Of a DNA stretch of 11,642 nucleotides, positions 6,753 to 11,642 are shown piece by piece (positions within the stretch are counted from its first letter, which is position 1; the number at the start of each line of letters is the position of its first letter). Made by a program: the position numbers and the translations under genes. The stretch is from JBBUAX01 sp964409535 (GTDB taxonomy: Bacteria > Patescibacteriota > Minisyncoccia > UBA6257 > 2-01-FULL-56-20): the NCBI GenBank assembly GCA_964409535.1, contig CAYPDQ010000021.1:1-11642 (forward strand), read 5' to 3'. The notes beneath the pieces are model-generated. The model was not told the DNA's origin. It did not search any database and saw only the letters and a program-made list of their open reading frames with translations.

Positions 6753-8060
6753 ATGAACTGGAATCGCCTTTGGCTCCTCCTCATTCCTGCCGCGCTCGCC
6801 GGCATTTTTTTGTTGCCCAACCTTCAAAGAACGGTGAACATCGCTCCTGGAGACGGCGGCGCGGCCCGGGGCCACGTTCTCTCTGCTGGCGAGCTGCCGC
6901 CCCTGCCCGAGCCGGAGGCGCCGACTTCTTCAAATGCCGTTTTTGGCGCGAATGGCCCCGATGCTGCGGCTCCGACGTTTCAGTCGGGGCAGGTCGGGGC
7001 AGGCACACCCAAACAAAAACCCCTTCTGAACCCGCCGGAGGCGGTGCAAGCGGTATACCTCACAAGTTGGACAGCTGGCTCTCTAAGCCGCCTGAACTCG
7101 CTTATTGATCTCGTAGATAAGGACGAGCGCTTGAACGCCATGGTCATAGACATAAAGGATTACTCCGGCTACTTGGCTTACAAAACCGGCGTTCCGGAGG
7201 CGAAGGCGAGTGGCGCGGAGGATGACTTGCGGATCGCGGACATAAACGGCGTTTTGAGGCGCCTCCATAACAAAAATATCTACGTCATCGGCCGGATAAG
7301 CGTCTTCCAGGACCCGGTTTTGGCCAAATACCGGCCGGAATGGGCGGTCCAGTCCTCCGCGGGCGGGGTCTGGAAAGACCGCAAGGGGCTCTCCTGGTTG
7401 GATCCGGGCGCGAAGCCGGTCTGGGACTATGATCTGGCGATCGCGAAAGATGCCCTGGAGCGTGGTTTTGACGAAGTGAACTTTGACTACATCCGCTTTC
7501 CCTCCGACGGCGACCTCGCGGCGATAATTTACCCTTTCTCCGGCGGGAGTACGCCGGCGCGCGAGACCATCCGCGAGTTTTTCAAATACCTGCGGGAGAA
7601 CCTGCCGGGGGCGAAAACCTCCGCCGATATCTTCGGCTTAGCCACGATTGCCACGGATGACTTGGGTATCGGCCAGGTGATAGAGGATGCGTACAGATAT
7701 TTTGACTATGTTGCGCCGATGGTCTATCCCTCCCACTATGCGAGCGGCTTCATCGGCTACAAAAACCCCGCGGCGTATCCGTACGAAGTGGTGAAACATT
7801 CCTTGGAGGGCGCGCTTTTGAAACGGCAGGCACTCGTGAATTCCACGAGCACCGCTCCCGAGATAGGCCTGCCTGCGCAGGCAGGCAAGCTCCGGCCGTG
7901 GCTCCAGGTGTTTGACTTGGGTGCGACTTACGACAATACCAAAGTGGAGGCGCAAATTCGGGCGGTGCAAGAGGTGTTGAATAACGCCACGAGTTCCGAC
8001 GCCTGGTCGGGATGGATGCTTTGGGACCCGAAGAACACTTATCAAGGATACCTCCGATGA
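6753..8060 (+). CDS. Putative glycoside hydrolase, DUF4015 family, membrane-anchored
   Basis: This 435-aa protein has an N-terminal hydrophobic helix (residues ~6-22) serving as signal anchor, then a Pro/Ala/Gly-rich linker to ~97, then a TIM-barrel-like domain of the DUF4015 putative glycosyl hydrolase type. Recognisable pieces are VYLTSW (101-106), AMVIDIKDYSGYLAY (129-143), IYVIGRISVFQDPVLA, GFDEVNFDYIRFPSDG (238-253) carrying acidic residues in the likely active site, YVAPMVYPSHYA (319-330) and LRPWLQVF (380-387). Family members are thought to act on cell-surface polysaccharide; no substrate is proven. ATG 6753 is chosen because it gives a clean signal anchor and lies after the promoter; a TTG at 6717 lies between the -35 and -10. 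Two palindromic repeats are embedded in frame (residues 68-84 and 372-378). Its stop overlaps the scpA start (ATGA), so it heads the operon. Confidence 0.85.
   Translation: MNWNRLWLLLIPAALAGIFLLPNLQRTVNIAPGDGGAARGHVLSAGELPPLPEPEAPTSSNAVFGANGPDAAAPTFQSGQVGAGTPKQKPLLNPPEAVQAVYLTSWTAGSLSRLNSLIDLVDKDERLNAMVIDIKDYSGYLAYKTGVPEAKASGAEDDLRIADINGVLRRLHNKNIYVIGRISVFQDPVLAKYRPEWAVQSSAGGVWKDRKGLSWLDPGAKPVWDYDLAIAKDALERGFDEVNFDYIRFPSDGDLAAIIYPFSGGSTPARETIREFFKYLRENLPGAKTSADIFGLATIATDDLGIGQVIEDAYRYFDYVAPMVYPSHYASGFIGYKNPAAYPYEVVKHSLEGALLKRQALVNSTSTAPEIGLPAQAGKLRPWLQVFDLGATYDNTKVEAQIRAVQEVLNNATSSDAWSGWMLWDPKNTYQGYLR
6955..7003. repeat. Palindromic/tandem GC repeat within the hydrolase linker
   Basis: GCCCCGA (6955-6961) pairs with TCGGGGC (6984-6990), or with a second copy at 6994-7000. 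CCGAC (6972-6976)/GTCGG (6983-6987) offers a competing hairpin. GTCGGGGCAG is tandemly repeated at 6983-6992 and 6993-7002. The 5' part (CCCCGATGCTGCGG) and 3' part (GTCGGGGCAGG) match the shorter palindrome in scpA at 8224-8247, so both derive from one repeat family. It is read in frame within the disordered linker. Confidence 0.65.
7867..7886. repeat. Perfect 20-bp palindrome inserted in-frame
   Basis: GCCTGCCTGCGCAGGCAGGC is identical to its reverse complement over all 20 bases. It encodes GLPAQAG (residues 372-378) in the loop just before the conserved LRPWLQVF strand of the DUF4015 domain. The placement in a surface loop and the absence of a frame break suggest a short tolerated insertion. 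Confidence 0.75.
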
Positions 8061-8824
8061 CGACTTACGAATTAAAGCTTGAAAACTACTCCGGTCCGCT
8101 CCAAAAACTCCTGGAACTTATAGAGGAGAGGAAACTTGAGATCTCCGAGATCAGCTTGGCTCGGGTGACGGACGATTTCCTGCGCTATCTGGAGAAACTG
8201 GGAAAGATGGAAGAGGCATCGGACCCCGACGCTGCGGTCGGGGCAGGAGAGAACATCCGTTTACTTGCCGACTTCGTGGTCATTGCGAGCCGTCTGATAT
8301 TCATAAAATCCAAGGCCCTGCTTCCGGACCTCGCTTTGAGCGGCGAGGAAGAAGAGAAAATAAAGGATTTGGAAGACCGGCTGCGTCTGTATCGGGAACT
8401 CAAACCGGCGATGAAGAACATTTCTCGTCTGTGGCGGGAAGGGCGGGAAGAGTTTAGCCGACCGTATTTCATGAATACGGCGCATTGGACGGGCGCGGAT
8501 GTGTTCTTCCCAGGCAAAGTTTCCGCGGAGGGCATCGCCCAGGCGATGGGCGAGATGTGGCAGAACTTGTCGGGTTTACTGGAAGAAAGCCGTGTGGTCC
8601 GGGAAAAGATGACCACTCTGGAGGACACGATAAAGGAGGTGGTAAAGCGCCTCACGGAATTGCGGGAAGTGAGCTTCGCCAAACTCTCCGAGGCCAAATC
8701 CCGGGCGGAGACCATCGTGACCTTCCTGGCCATACTGCATTTGGCCCGGGAACAGTTGATTTTCATTGAACAGAAGGGTCATTTCTCTGATATAATGATT
8801 AAAAACGCGAAGCGCGAAACATAA
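8057..8824 (+). CDS. scpA: Segregation and condensation protein A (kleisin)
   Basis: This 255-aa kleisin subunit of the SMC-ScpAB condensin bridges the SMC heads and binds an ScpB dimer, acting in chromosome compaction and segregation. The N-terminal signature YELKLENYSGPLQKLLELIE and the following helix LEISEISLARVTDDFLRYLE (residues 27-46) are diagnostic. ADFVVIASRLIFIKSKALLP (71-90) and the C-terminal winged-helix region (EVSFAKLSE..., about 200-250) complete the family layout. The start at 8057 overlaps the upstream stop as ATGA and is preceded by AAGGA at 8044-8048, the only clear Shine-Dalgarno in the window. A palindromic repeat encodes residues 56-64 (DPDAAVGAG) in the linker between the N-terminal helices and the conserved ADFVVIASRL helix. 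No smc gene is in the window. Confidence 0.95.
   Translation: MTTYELKLENYSGPLQKLLELIEERKLEISEISLARVTDDFLRYLEKLGKMEEASDPDAAVGAGENIRLLADFVVIASRLIFIKSKALLPDLALSGEEEEKIKDLEDRLRLYRELKPAMKNISRLWREGREEFSRPYFMNTAHWTGADVFFPGKVSAEGIAQAMGEMWQNLSGLLEESRVVREKMTTLEDTIKEVVKRLTELREVSFAKLSEAKSRAETIVTFLAILHLAREQLIFIEQKGHFSDIMIKNAKRET
8224..8247. repeat. Palindromic repeat within scpA
   Basis: CCCCGAC (8224-8230) pairs with GTCGGGG (8237-8243) over a GCTGCG loop, followed by CAGG. It is related in sequence to the repeat at 6955-7003 in the neighbouring gene (shared CCCCGA-GCTGCGG and GTCGGGGCAGG). It reads DPDAAVGAG in frame and extends a flexible linker of ScpA. Confidence 0.7.
8788..8796 (+). promoter_or_regulatory. 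Extended -10 promoter candidate inside the 3' end of scpA
   Basis: TGATATAAT (8788-8796) is a perfect TATAAT with an upstream TG in extended -10 position. A TTGAAC lies at 8766-8771, with a long 19-base spacer. It lies 31 bases before the scpB ATG and could give a secondary transcript of scpB and the downstream cell-wall genes. Confidence 0.45.
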
Positions 8825-8827
8825 AAC

Positions 8828-9370
8828 ATGGAACGCAAATTGCCCGCCCTGGAAGCACTGTTATTCATACACGGAGAGCCGGTGTCCCTGAAAAAGATTG
8901 GCAAGGTTTTGGGTTTGCCGGAGGAGGAAGTTGAAGCTGTGGTTTCCGGGTTGAAGGAAAAACTCCAGGAAGAGAGCAGGGGGCTTGCGCTTTTGGGCGA
9001 CGGCGACAAAGTACAGCTCGTCACCAAGCCGGAGTTCCACGCCATCTTGGAGAACTTCGTCAAAAGCGAACTTTCCGAAGAGCTCACGCCCGCGAGCGTG
9101 GAAACGATGGCGATCATAGCGTACTTCGGCCCTATTTCCCGCGCCCGGATAGAATATCAGCGCGGCGTGAATTCTATCTTTATCCTGCGGAACCTGATGC
9201 TTCGGGGACTCATAGAACGCTTCCCGGACCCGGAGCATGCCCAGTCCTTCCTGTACCGCCCGACGTTTGAGTTCTGGAAACACGTAGGCGTTGCCCGCCA
9301 AGAAGACCTGCCGGAATACGAAAGGTTCAGAGGATTGCTTACCCAGTTTGAAACGCAAGGAACATCATGA
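8828..9370 (+). CDS. scpB: Segregation and condensation protein B
   Basis: This 180-aa protein has two winged-helix domains. The first begins with LPALEALLFIHGEPVSLKKI, the standard ScpB opening; the second contains the hallmark TPASVETMAIIAYFGPISRARIEYQRGVNS (residues ~91-120) followed by LMLRGLIER. ScpB dimers bind the middle of ScpA in the SMC complex. The start is three bases after the scpA stop and has an A-rich leader without Shine-Dalgarno. The stop TGA (9368-9370) overlaps an ATG (9367-9369) that opens a 41-codon frame through the following inverted-repeat element. Length and domain order are normal. Confidence 0.95.
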   Translation: MERKLPALEALLFIHGEPVSLKKIGKVLGLPEEEVEAVVSGLKEKLQEESRGLALLGDGDKVQLVTKPEFHAILENFVKSELSEELTPASVETMAIIAYFGPISRARIEYQRGVNSIFILRNLMLRGLIERFPDPEHAQSFLYRPTFEFWKHVGVARQEDLPEYERFRGLLTQFETQGTS

Positions 9371-9492
9371 GTCCCGTACGAAACCGCAAGCTTATGAAAC
9401 ACGTTTTAACGCCGAAAACACAACAAGCAGCCGCGGTCGCACCGGTTGGAGCTGTCCACGGAAACGAAAGTTTCCTGTTTCGTACGGGATGA
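9367..9492 (+). CDS. Possible 41-aa bridging ORF formed by the inverted-repeat element
   Basis: The ATG at 9367 overlaps the scpB stop as ATGA, and the frame ends at TGA 9490-9492, which overlaps the ATG of the carboxypeptidase gene as ATGA. The whole palindromic element between the two genes is therefore readable as one frame (starting MSPVRNRKLMKHVLTPKTQQ, ending NESFLFRTG) that could couple translation from scpB to the next gene. The peptide has no recognisable domain, and its ends are translations of the repeat arms. It may be a chance consequence of the element or a real coupling peptide. Confidence 0.35.
   Translation: MSPVRNRKLMKHVLTPKTQQAAAVAPVGAVHGNESFLFRTG
9372..9489. repeat. Branched inverted-repeat element filling the scpB-carboxypeptidase gap
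   Basis: The arms TCCCGTACGAAAC (9372-9384) and GTTTCGTACGGGA (9477-9489) are perfect reverse complements. Inside are GTTTT/AAAAC (9403-9407/9415-9419), CAGC...CGGT/ACCG...GCTG (9428-9454) and GGAAAC-GAAA-GTTTCC (9460-9475), the last with a GNRA-type loop. One T separates that hairpin from the right arm. The same order, with compensatory changes, is found at 11507-11579. The last base of the right arm is the A of the carboxypeptidase ATG. Confidence 0.8.
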
Positions 9493-10442
9493 ACCGCGGA
9501 ACCCTGCCAAAATTCCTGTTCCTGGGCGTGATGCTCGTCATCGCGCTTTTGGGCGGCGGCCAGGCGGGCGAGATCAAACGGCAGTCGTCTCTTTCCCAGA
9601 GTATTCCGTCTTTGCCTTCTCCTCCCAAAATGGAAGTTGCGACCGTCTCCACAGTGTCCAATCCCATCGCTTGGTATATGTTCTATCCGATTTCCTCCGA
9701 GGCCGCGCCGGAAATCCAGACACAGGCGGCGCTGGTTGCGGATCTCCAAACCGGCGAAATTTACTTTGATTTGAACTCCGGCAAAAGGTGGCCGACCGCA
9801 TCTATCGCCAAATTTATGACCGCGGCGTACGCAGTGCGGAATATGGACTTGAACTCCGAAATAACCTTGGCCGAAAACGATTTTCCATTGGATGCGGGAG
9901 ACACATCCAAAGGCTTGAAGCCCGGAGACGTTTACCGTCTGAAAGACCTTCTCTCGGCGCTCCTCCTTTCTTCCTCCAACGAAGCGGCGGAGGCGATCGC
10001 GAACTCCTATGGCCGGGAGGATTTCATTGCCGGTCTTACCGCAACGGCCAAGGAATGGGGGATGACCTCCACTTACTTCGCCGACCCGACCGGGCTTTCC
10101 GCTGCGGACCAGTCAAGCGCCGGGGATTTGAGAGTTATGGCCTTGAAAATATACGAGGCCTATCCTGGGATACTTAGGACGACGCGTGAGAAGAGCGCCG
10201 TCATCACCGAGGTTAATTCCGGCCGGCGCGAGACATTAAAAAACATCAACCTTCTGGCGGGCCAGTCGTGGTTTCTGGGCGGCAAAACCGGCTATACCGA
10301 CGAGGCCGGCGGGAACCTGCTTACTCTCATTACCCACGAGGGTCGGCCGGTCGCGGTCGTGGTCTTGGGCTCTTCCGACCGCTTCGGCGAGAGCGAGAAA
10401 CTCATCAACTGGTTCCGGCGCAATTACCGCCTAAACTCTTAA
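9489..10442 (+). CDS. D-alanyl-D-alanine carboxypeptidase (class C low-molecular-weight PBP, S11)
   Basis: This 317-aa enzyme removes the terminal D-Ala from peptidoglycan stem peptides outside the membrane. A signal anchor (residues ~8-24) follows the start MNRGTLPKF. The serine-hydrolase domain has all three penicillin-binding motifs: S105-x-x-K108 in PTASIAKFMTA, S162-S-N164 in LLLSSSNEAAEAIA, and K266-T-G268 in GGKTGYTDEAGGNL. The protein ends soon after the catalytic domain, so the C-terminal beta domain and amphipathic anchor of E. coli PBP5 are missing and membrane attachment must be through the N-terminus. A longer upstream frame from 9291 is only the translation of the inverted-repeat element. 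The stop is immediately followed by the mraY ATG with no gap. The start codon lies at the end of a 13-bp stem, so access may depend on unfolding or on translation from upstream (inference). Confidence 0.92.
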   Translation: MNRGTLPKFLFLGVMLVIALLGGGQAGEIKRQSSLSQSIPSLPSPPKMEVATVSTVSNPIAWYMFYPISSEAAPEIQTQAALVADLQTGEIYFDLNSGKRWPTASIAKFMTAAYAVRNMDLNSEITLAENDFPLDAGDTSKGLKPGDVYRLKDLLSALLLSSSNEAAEAIANSYGREDFIAGLTATAKEWGMTSTYFADPTGLSAADQSSAGDLRVMALKIYEAYPGILRTTREKSAVITEVNSGRRETLKNINLLAGQSWFLGGKTGYTDEAGGNLLTLITHEGRPVAVVVLGSSDRFGESEKLINWFRRNYRLNS

Positions 10443-11492
10443 ATGAACACAGACGTTTTCTTCATAGTTAAAATACTCACTCTCTTCGTCTTATCCTTCA
10501 CGGTGGCGATCGCTCTTGCTCCGTTTCTTATCAAATTGCTCTACAAATACAAGGCCTGGAAGAAAAAACCGCGGGAAGACACTTTCGGGGGGGAGAAGAC
10601 GCCCATCTTCACCGCTCTTCACGGCGAGAAAGAGACGAACACGCCCCGGATGGGCGGGATATTGATATGGGCGACGGTTTTGATCGTGACGGGCCTTACT
10701 TATATGAGTGACAGCTTGAATTTCGTCTCTCGCTCCCAGACCTGGCTGCCGCTATTCACTTTGGCCTCCGCTTCGCTCCTCGGCCTCGTGGATGATCTTC
10801 TGGTTGTTTGGAGCAAGGGCGGCTATGTCGGCGGAGGGATGCGCTTTAAGGTGCGTCTCGCGCTTATTCTCCTGATTGCGGTGGCCGGTGCGTGGTGGTT
10901 TTCCTCGCCCGCCAAACTTGGCTGGTCGTCAATTTACGTCCCTTTTTACGGGAATGTGGAGATAAACGGCCTGTATCCAATTCTCTTTGTACTCGTAGTT
11001 CTGGCGACCTTTTCAAGCGGGGTGGTGGACGGATTGGACGGCCTCTCCGCCGGAGTGCTTGCGCCGATCTTCACCGCCTACGGAGTGATCGCTTTCACCC
11101 GCGGCCAGTATGACCTTGCGTCTTTTATAACCGTGATAATCGGGGCGCTCGTCACTTACTTATGGTTCAACGTCCACCCCGCGAGGTTCTATATGGGCGA
11201 GACGGGGATAATGGGTTTAACCGTCACTCTTGCGGTCATAGCATTTTTGACGAACGCCGTTTTCTTCTTGCCGCTCATCGGCCTCGTGCTCGTCATTGAA
11301 TCCGGGTCGGTGATAATCCAACTTATTTCAAAAAGGTTTTTCCACCGCAAGGTATTCCTCTCCGCGCCGATCCACCACCACTTGCAGGCCCTGGGCTGGC
11401 CGGAATCCCAGATCACGATGCGCTTCTGGATAATCTCCGCGATCGCAAGTTCTTTGGGTCTCGTTCTCTATTTCCTCTCAAGATTCCTATGA
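10443..11492 (+). CDS. mraY: Phospho-N-acetylmuramoyl-pentapeptide transferase (variant active-site motifs)
   Basis: MraY transfers phospho-MurNAc-pentapeptide to undecaprenyl phosphate, making lipid I at the membrane. This 349-aa protein has about ten hydrophobic segments and the family motifs HGEKETNTPRMGG (60-72), the aspartate pair D117-D118 in GLVDDLL, VVDGLDGLSAG (194-204) and the MraY-specific triple histidine in SAPIHHHLQALGWPE (H311-H313), which separates it from WecA/TagO relatives. Two positions deviate from textbook MraY. The Asn of the usual NxxDGxDGL motif is Gly (G193). The conserved Asp of MGDxGS is Glu, in MGETG (E253). The start abuts the preceding stop codon exactly, and the stop overlaps the next ATG (ATGA). 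It therefore sits in the same operon as the carboxypeptidase, suggesting coordinated wall synthesis and trimming. Confidence 0.94.
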   Translation: MNTDVFFIVKILTLFVLSFTVAIALAPFLIKLLYKYKAWKKKPREDTFGGEKTPIFTALHGEKETNTPRMGGILIWATVLIVTGLTYMSDSLNFVSRSQTWLPLFTLASASLLGLVDDLLVVWSKGGYVGGGMRFKVRLALILLIAVAGAWWFSSPAKLGWSSIYVPFYGNVEINGLYPILFVLVVLATFSSGVVDGLDGLSAGVLAPIFTAYGVIAFTRGQYDLASFITVIIGALVTYLWFNVHPARFYMGETGIMGLTVTLAVIAFLTNAVFFLPLIGLVLVIESGSVIIQLISKRFFHRKVFLSAPIHHHLQALGWPESQITMRFWIISAIASSLGLVLYFLSRFL

Positions 11493-11642
11493 CCCGCTCC
11501 TCCTTCATCCCGTTAGAAGCCCGACATCCGCGCAAGCGAATGTCGGCAGAAACCAAAGGTTTCTTGCTTCTAACGGGATTCACCCTCATCGAACTCCTCA
11601 TAGTCATAGCCATCATCGCCGTCCTCGCCATCGTCGTAATCC
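11489..11642 (+). CDS. Type IV prepilin-like protein, N-terminus only (runs off window)
   Basis: Fifty-one codons are visible. The type IV prepilin signature G-FTLIELLIVIAIIAVLAIVV begins at residue 30, with the conserved Gly at -1, Phe at +1 and Glu at +5, so a prepilin peptidase should cut after G30 and methylate F31. The hydrophobic helix would then form the pilus core or pseudopilin stem. The leader before the cut is unusually long (30 residues). Twenty-four of these (I7-G30) are encoded by the branched repeat at 11507-11579. An internal ATG at codon 18 (MSAETKGF) would give a more typical 13-residue leader and is a credible alternative start. The ATG at 11489 overlaps the mraY stop (ATGA). 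The mature domain lies outside the window. Confidence 0.88.
   Translation, partial: MTRSSFIPLEARHPRKRMSAETKGFLLLTGFTLIELLIVIAIIAVLAIVVI
11507..11579. repeat. 73-bp three-way-junction repeat encoding the prepilin leader
   Basis: The 14-bp arms ATCCCGTTAGAAGC (11507-11520) and GCTTCTAACGGGAT (11566-11579) enclose two hairpins. The first is CCGACAT/ATGTCGG with an upper CGC/GCG stem and a GCAA tetraloop (11521-11546). The second is AGAAACC-AAA-GGTTTCT (11548-11564). A single T precedes the right arm. Every base except a C-A mismatch, the loops and two junction bases can pair. The element encodes residues 7-30 of the prepilin and stops one base after the codon of the cleavage-site Gly. Confidence 0.85.

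Noticed and set aside
6955..8247. Repeated GC palindromes as a possible CRISPR array
   Set aside because: Copies are isolated, lie inside genes, and have no regular spacing or spacers.
10587..10593. Run of seven G in mraY as a possible frameshift or phase-variation site
   Set aside because: The frame is intact through the run and the protein matches MraY on both sides; seven bases alone is weak evidence.
11507..11579. Cloverleaf-like folding suggestive of a tRNA
   Set aside because: It has a three-way rather than four-way junction and a 14-bp closing stem, with no T-loop GTTC motif and no anticodon arm. It also lies within a coding frame.
1..11642. Possible TGA reassignment, as in some Patescibacteria
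   Set aside because: TGA ends several genes here at the expected protein ends, and no conserved frame reads through TGA.

Overview
The window looks like a chromosomal segment of a Patescibacteria/CPR bacterium, most likely a relatively GC-rich Parcubacteria lineage. I infer this from five things: tight gene packing with ATGA overlaps; mostly absent Shine-Dalgarno sequences (only scpA has a clear one); a LamG-bearing prepilin tail; a very short DnaX; and a cysteine-rich, zinc-ribbon-flanked protein of a type I associate with these genomes. Genes end in ordinary TGA, TAA and TAG codons, so TGA is not reassigned here. I cannot name a finer taxon. No rRNA, tRNA, CRISPR array or transposase is visible, and no gene-free stretch exceeds about 155 bases.

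Layout. (1) 1-752: the 3' part of a surface or pilin-like protein ending in a LamG domain. (2) 753-906: a short intergenic region with a GC-rich hairpin, a weak terminator-like hairpin and a -10-like box. (3) 907-3066: an unrecognised 133-aa helical protein and a 582-aa duplicated zinc-ribbon/cysteine-repeat protein. (4) 3067-5602: a 129-bp inverted-repeat element abutting a membrane-anchored TraG/VirD4-like ATPase. (5) 5592-6698, minus strand: dnaX, tail-to-tail with the ATPase gene. (6) 6699-6752: two interleaved divergent promoters. (7) 6753-11492, plus strand: a DUF4015-type putative glycoside hydrolase, scpA, scpB, a D,D-carboxypeptidase and mraY, nearly all overlapping or abutting, so probably one operon for cell-wall work and chromosome condensation. 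(8) 11489-end: the N-terminus of a new type IV prepilin.

The most interesting layer is not a gene. The window is peppered with perfect or near-perfect palindromic elements, many inside open frames without breaking them: 768-785, 2961-3005, 3083-3211, 6955-7003, 7867-7886, 8224-8247, 9372-9489 and 11507-11579. Two of them (9372-9489 and 11507-11579) are clearly one family. They share a 13-14 bp closing stem beginning TCCCGT, a GAAAC/GTTTC hairpin and a single T before the right arm. Where the copies differ, both strands of the stem change together, so pairing is kept. One copy forms a 41-codon bridging ORF with ATGA overlaps at both ends between scpB and the carboxypeptidase gene. The other encodes most of the prepilin leader, ending exactly at the predicted prepilin-peptidase cleavage site. 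A third, unrelated-sequence element with 20-bp arms ends exactly at the start codon of the TraG-like gene. Together they suggest dispersed, structured, translatable mobile palindromes that preferentially sit at the 5' ends of genes.
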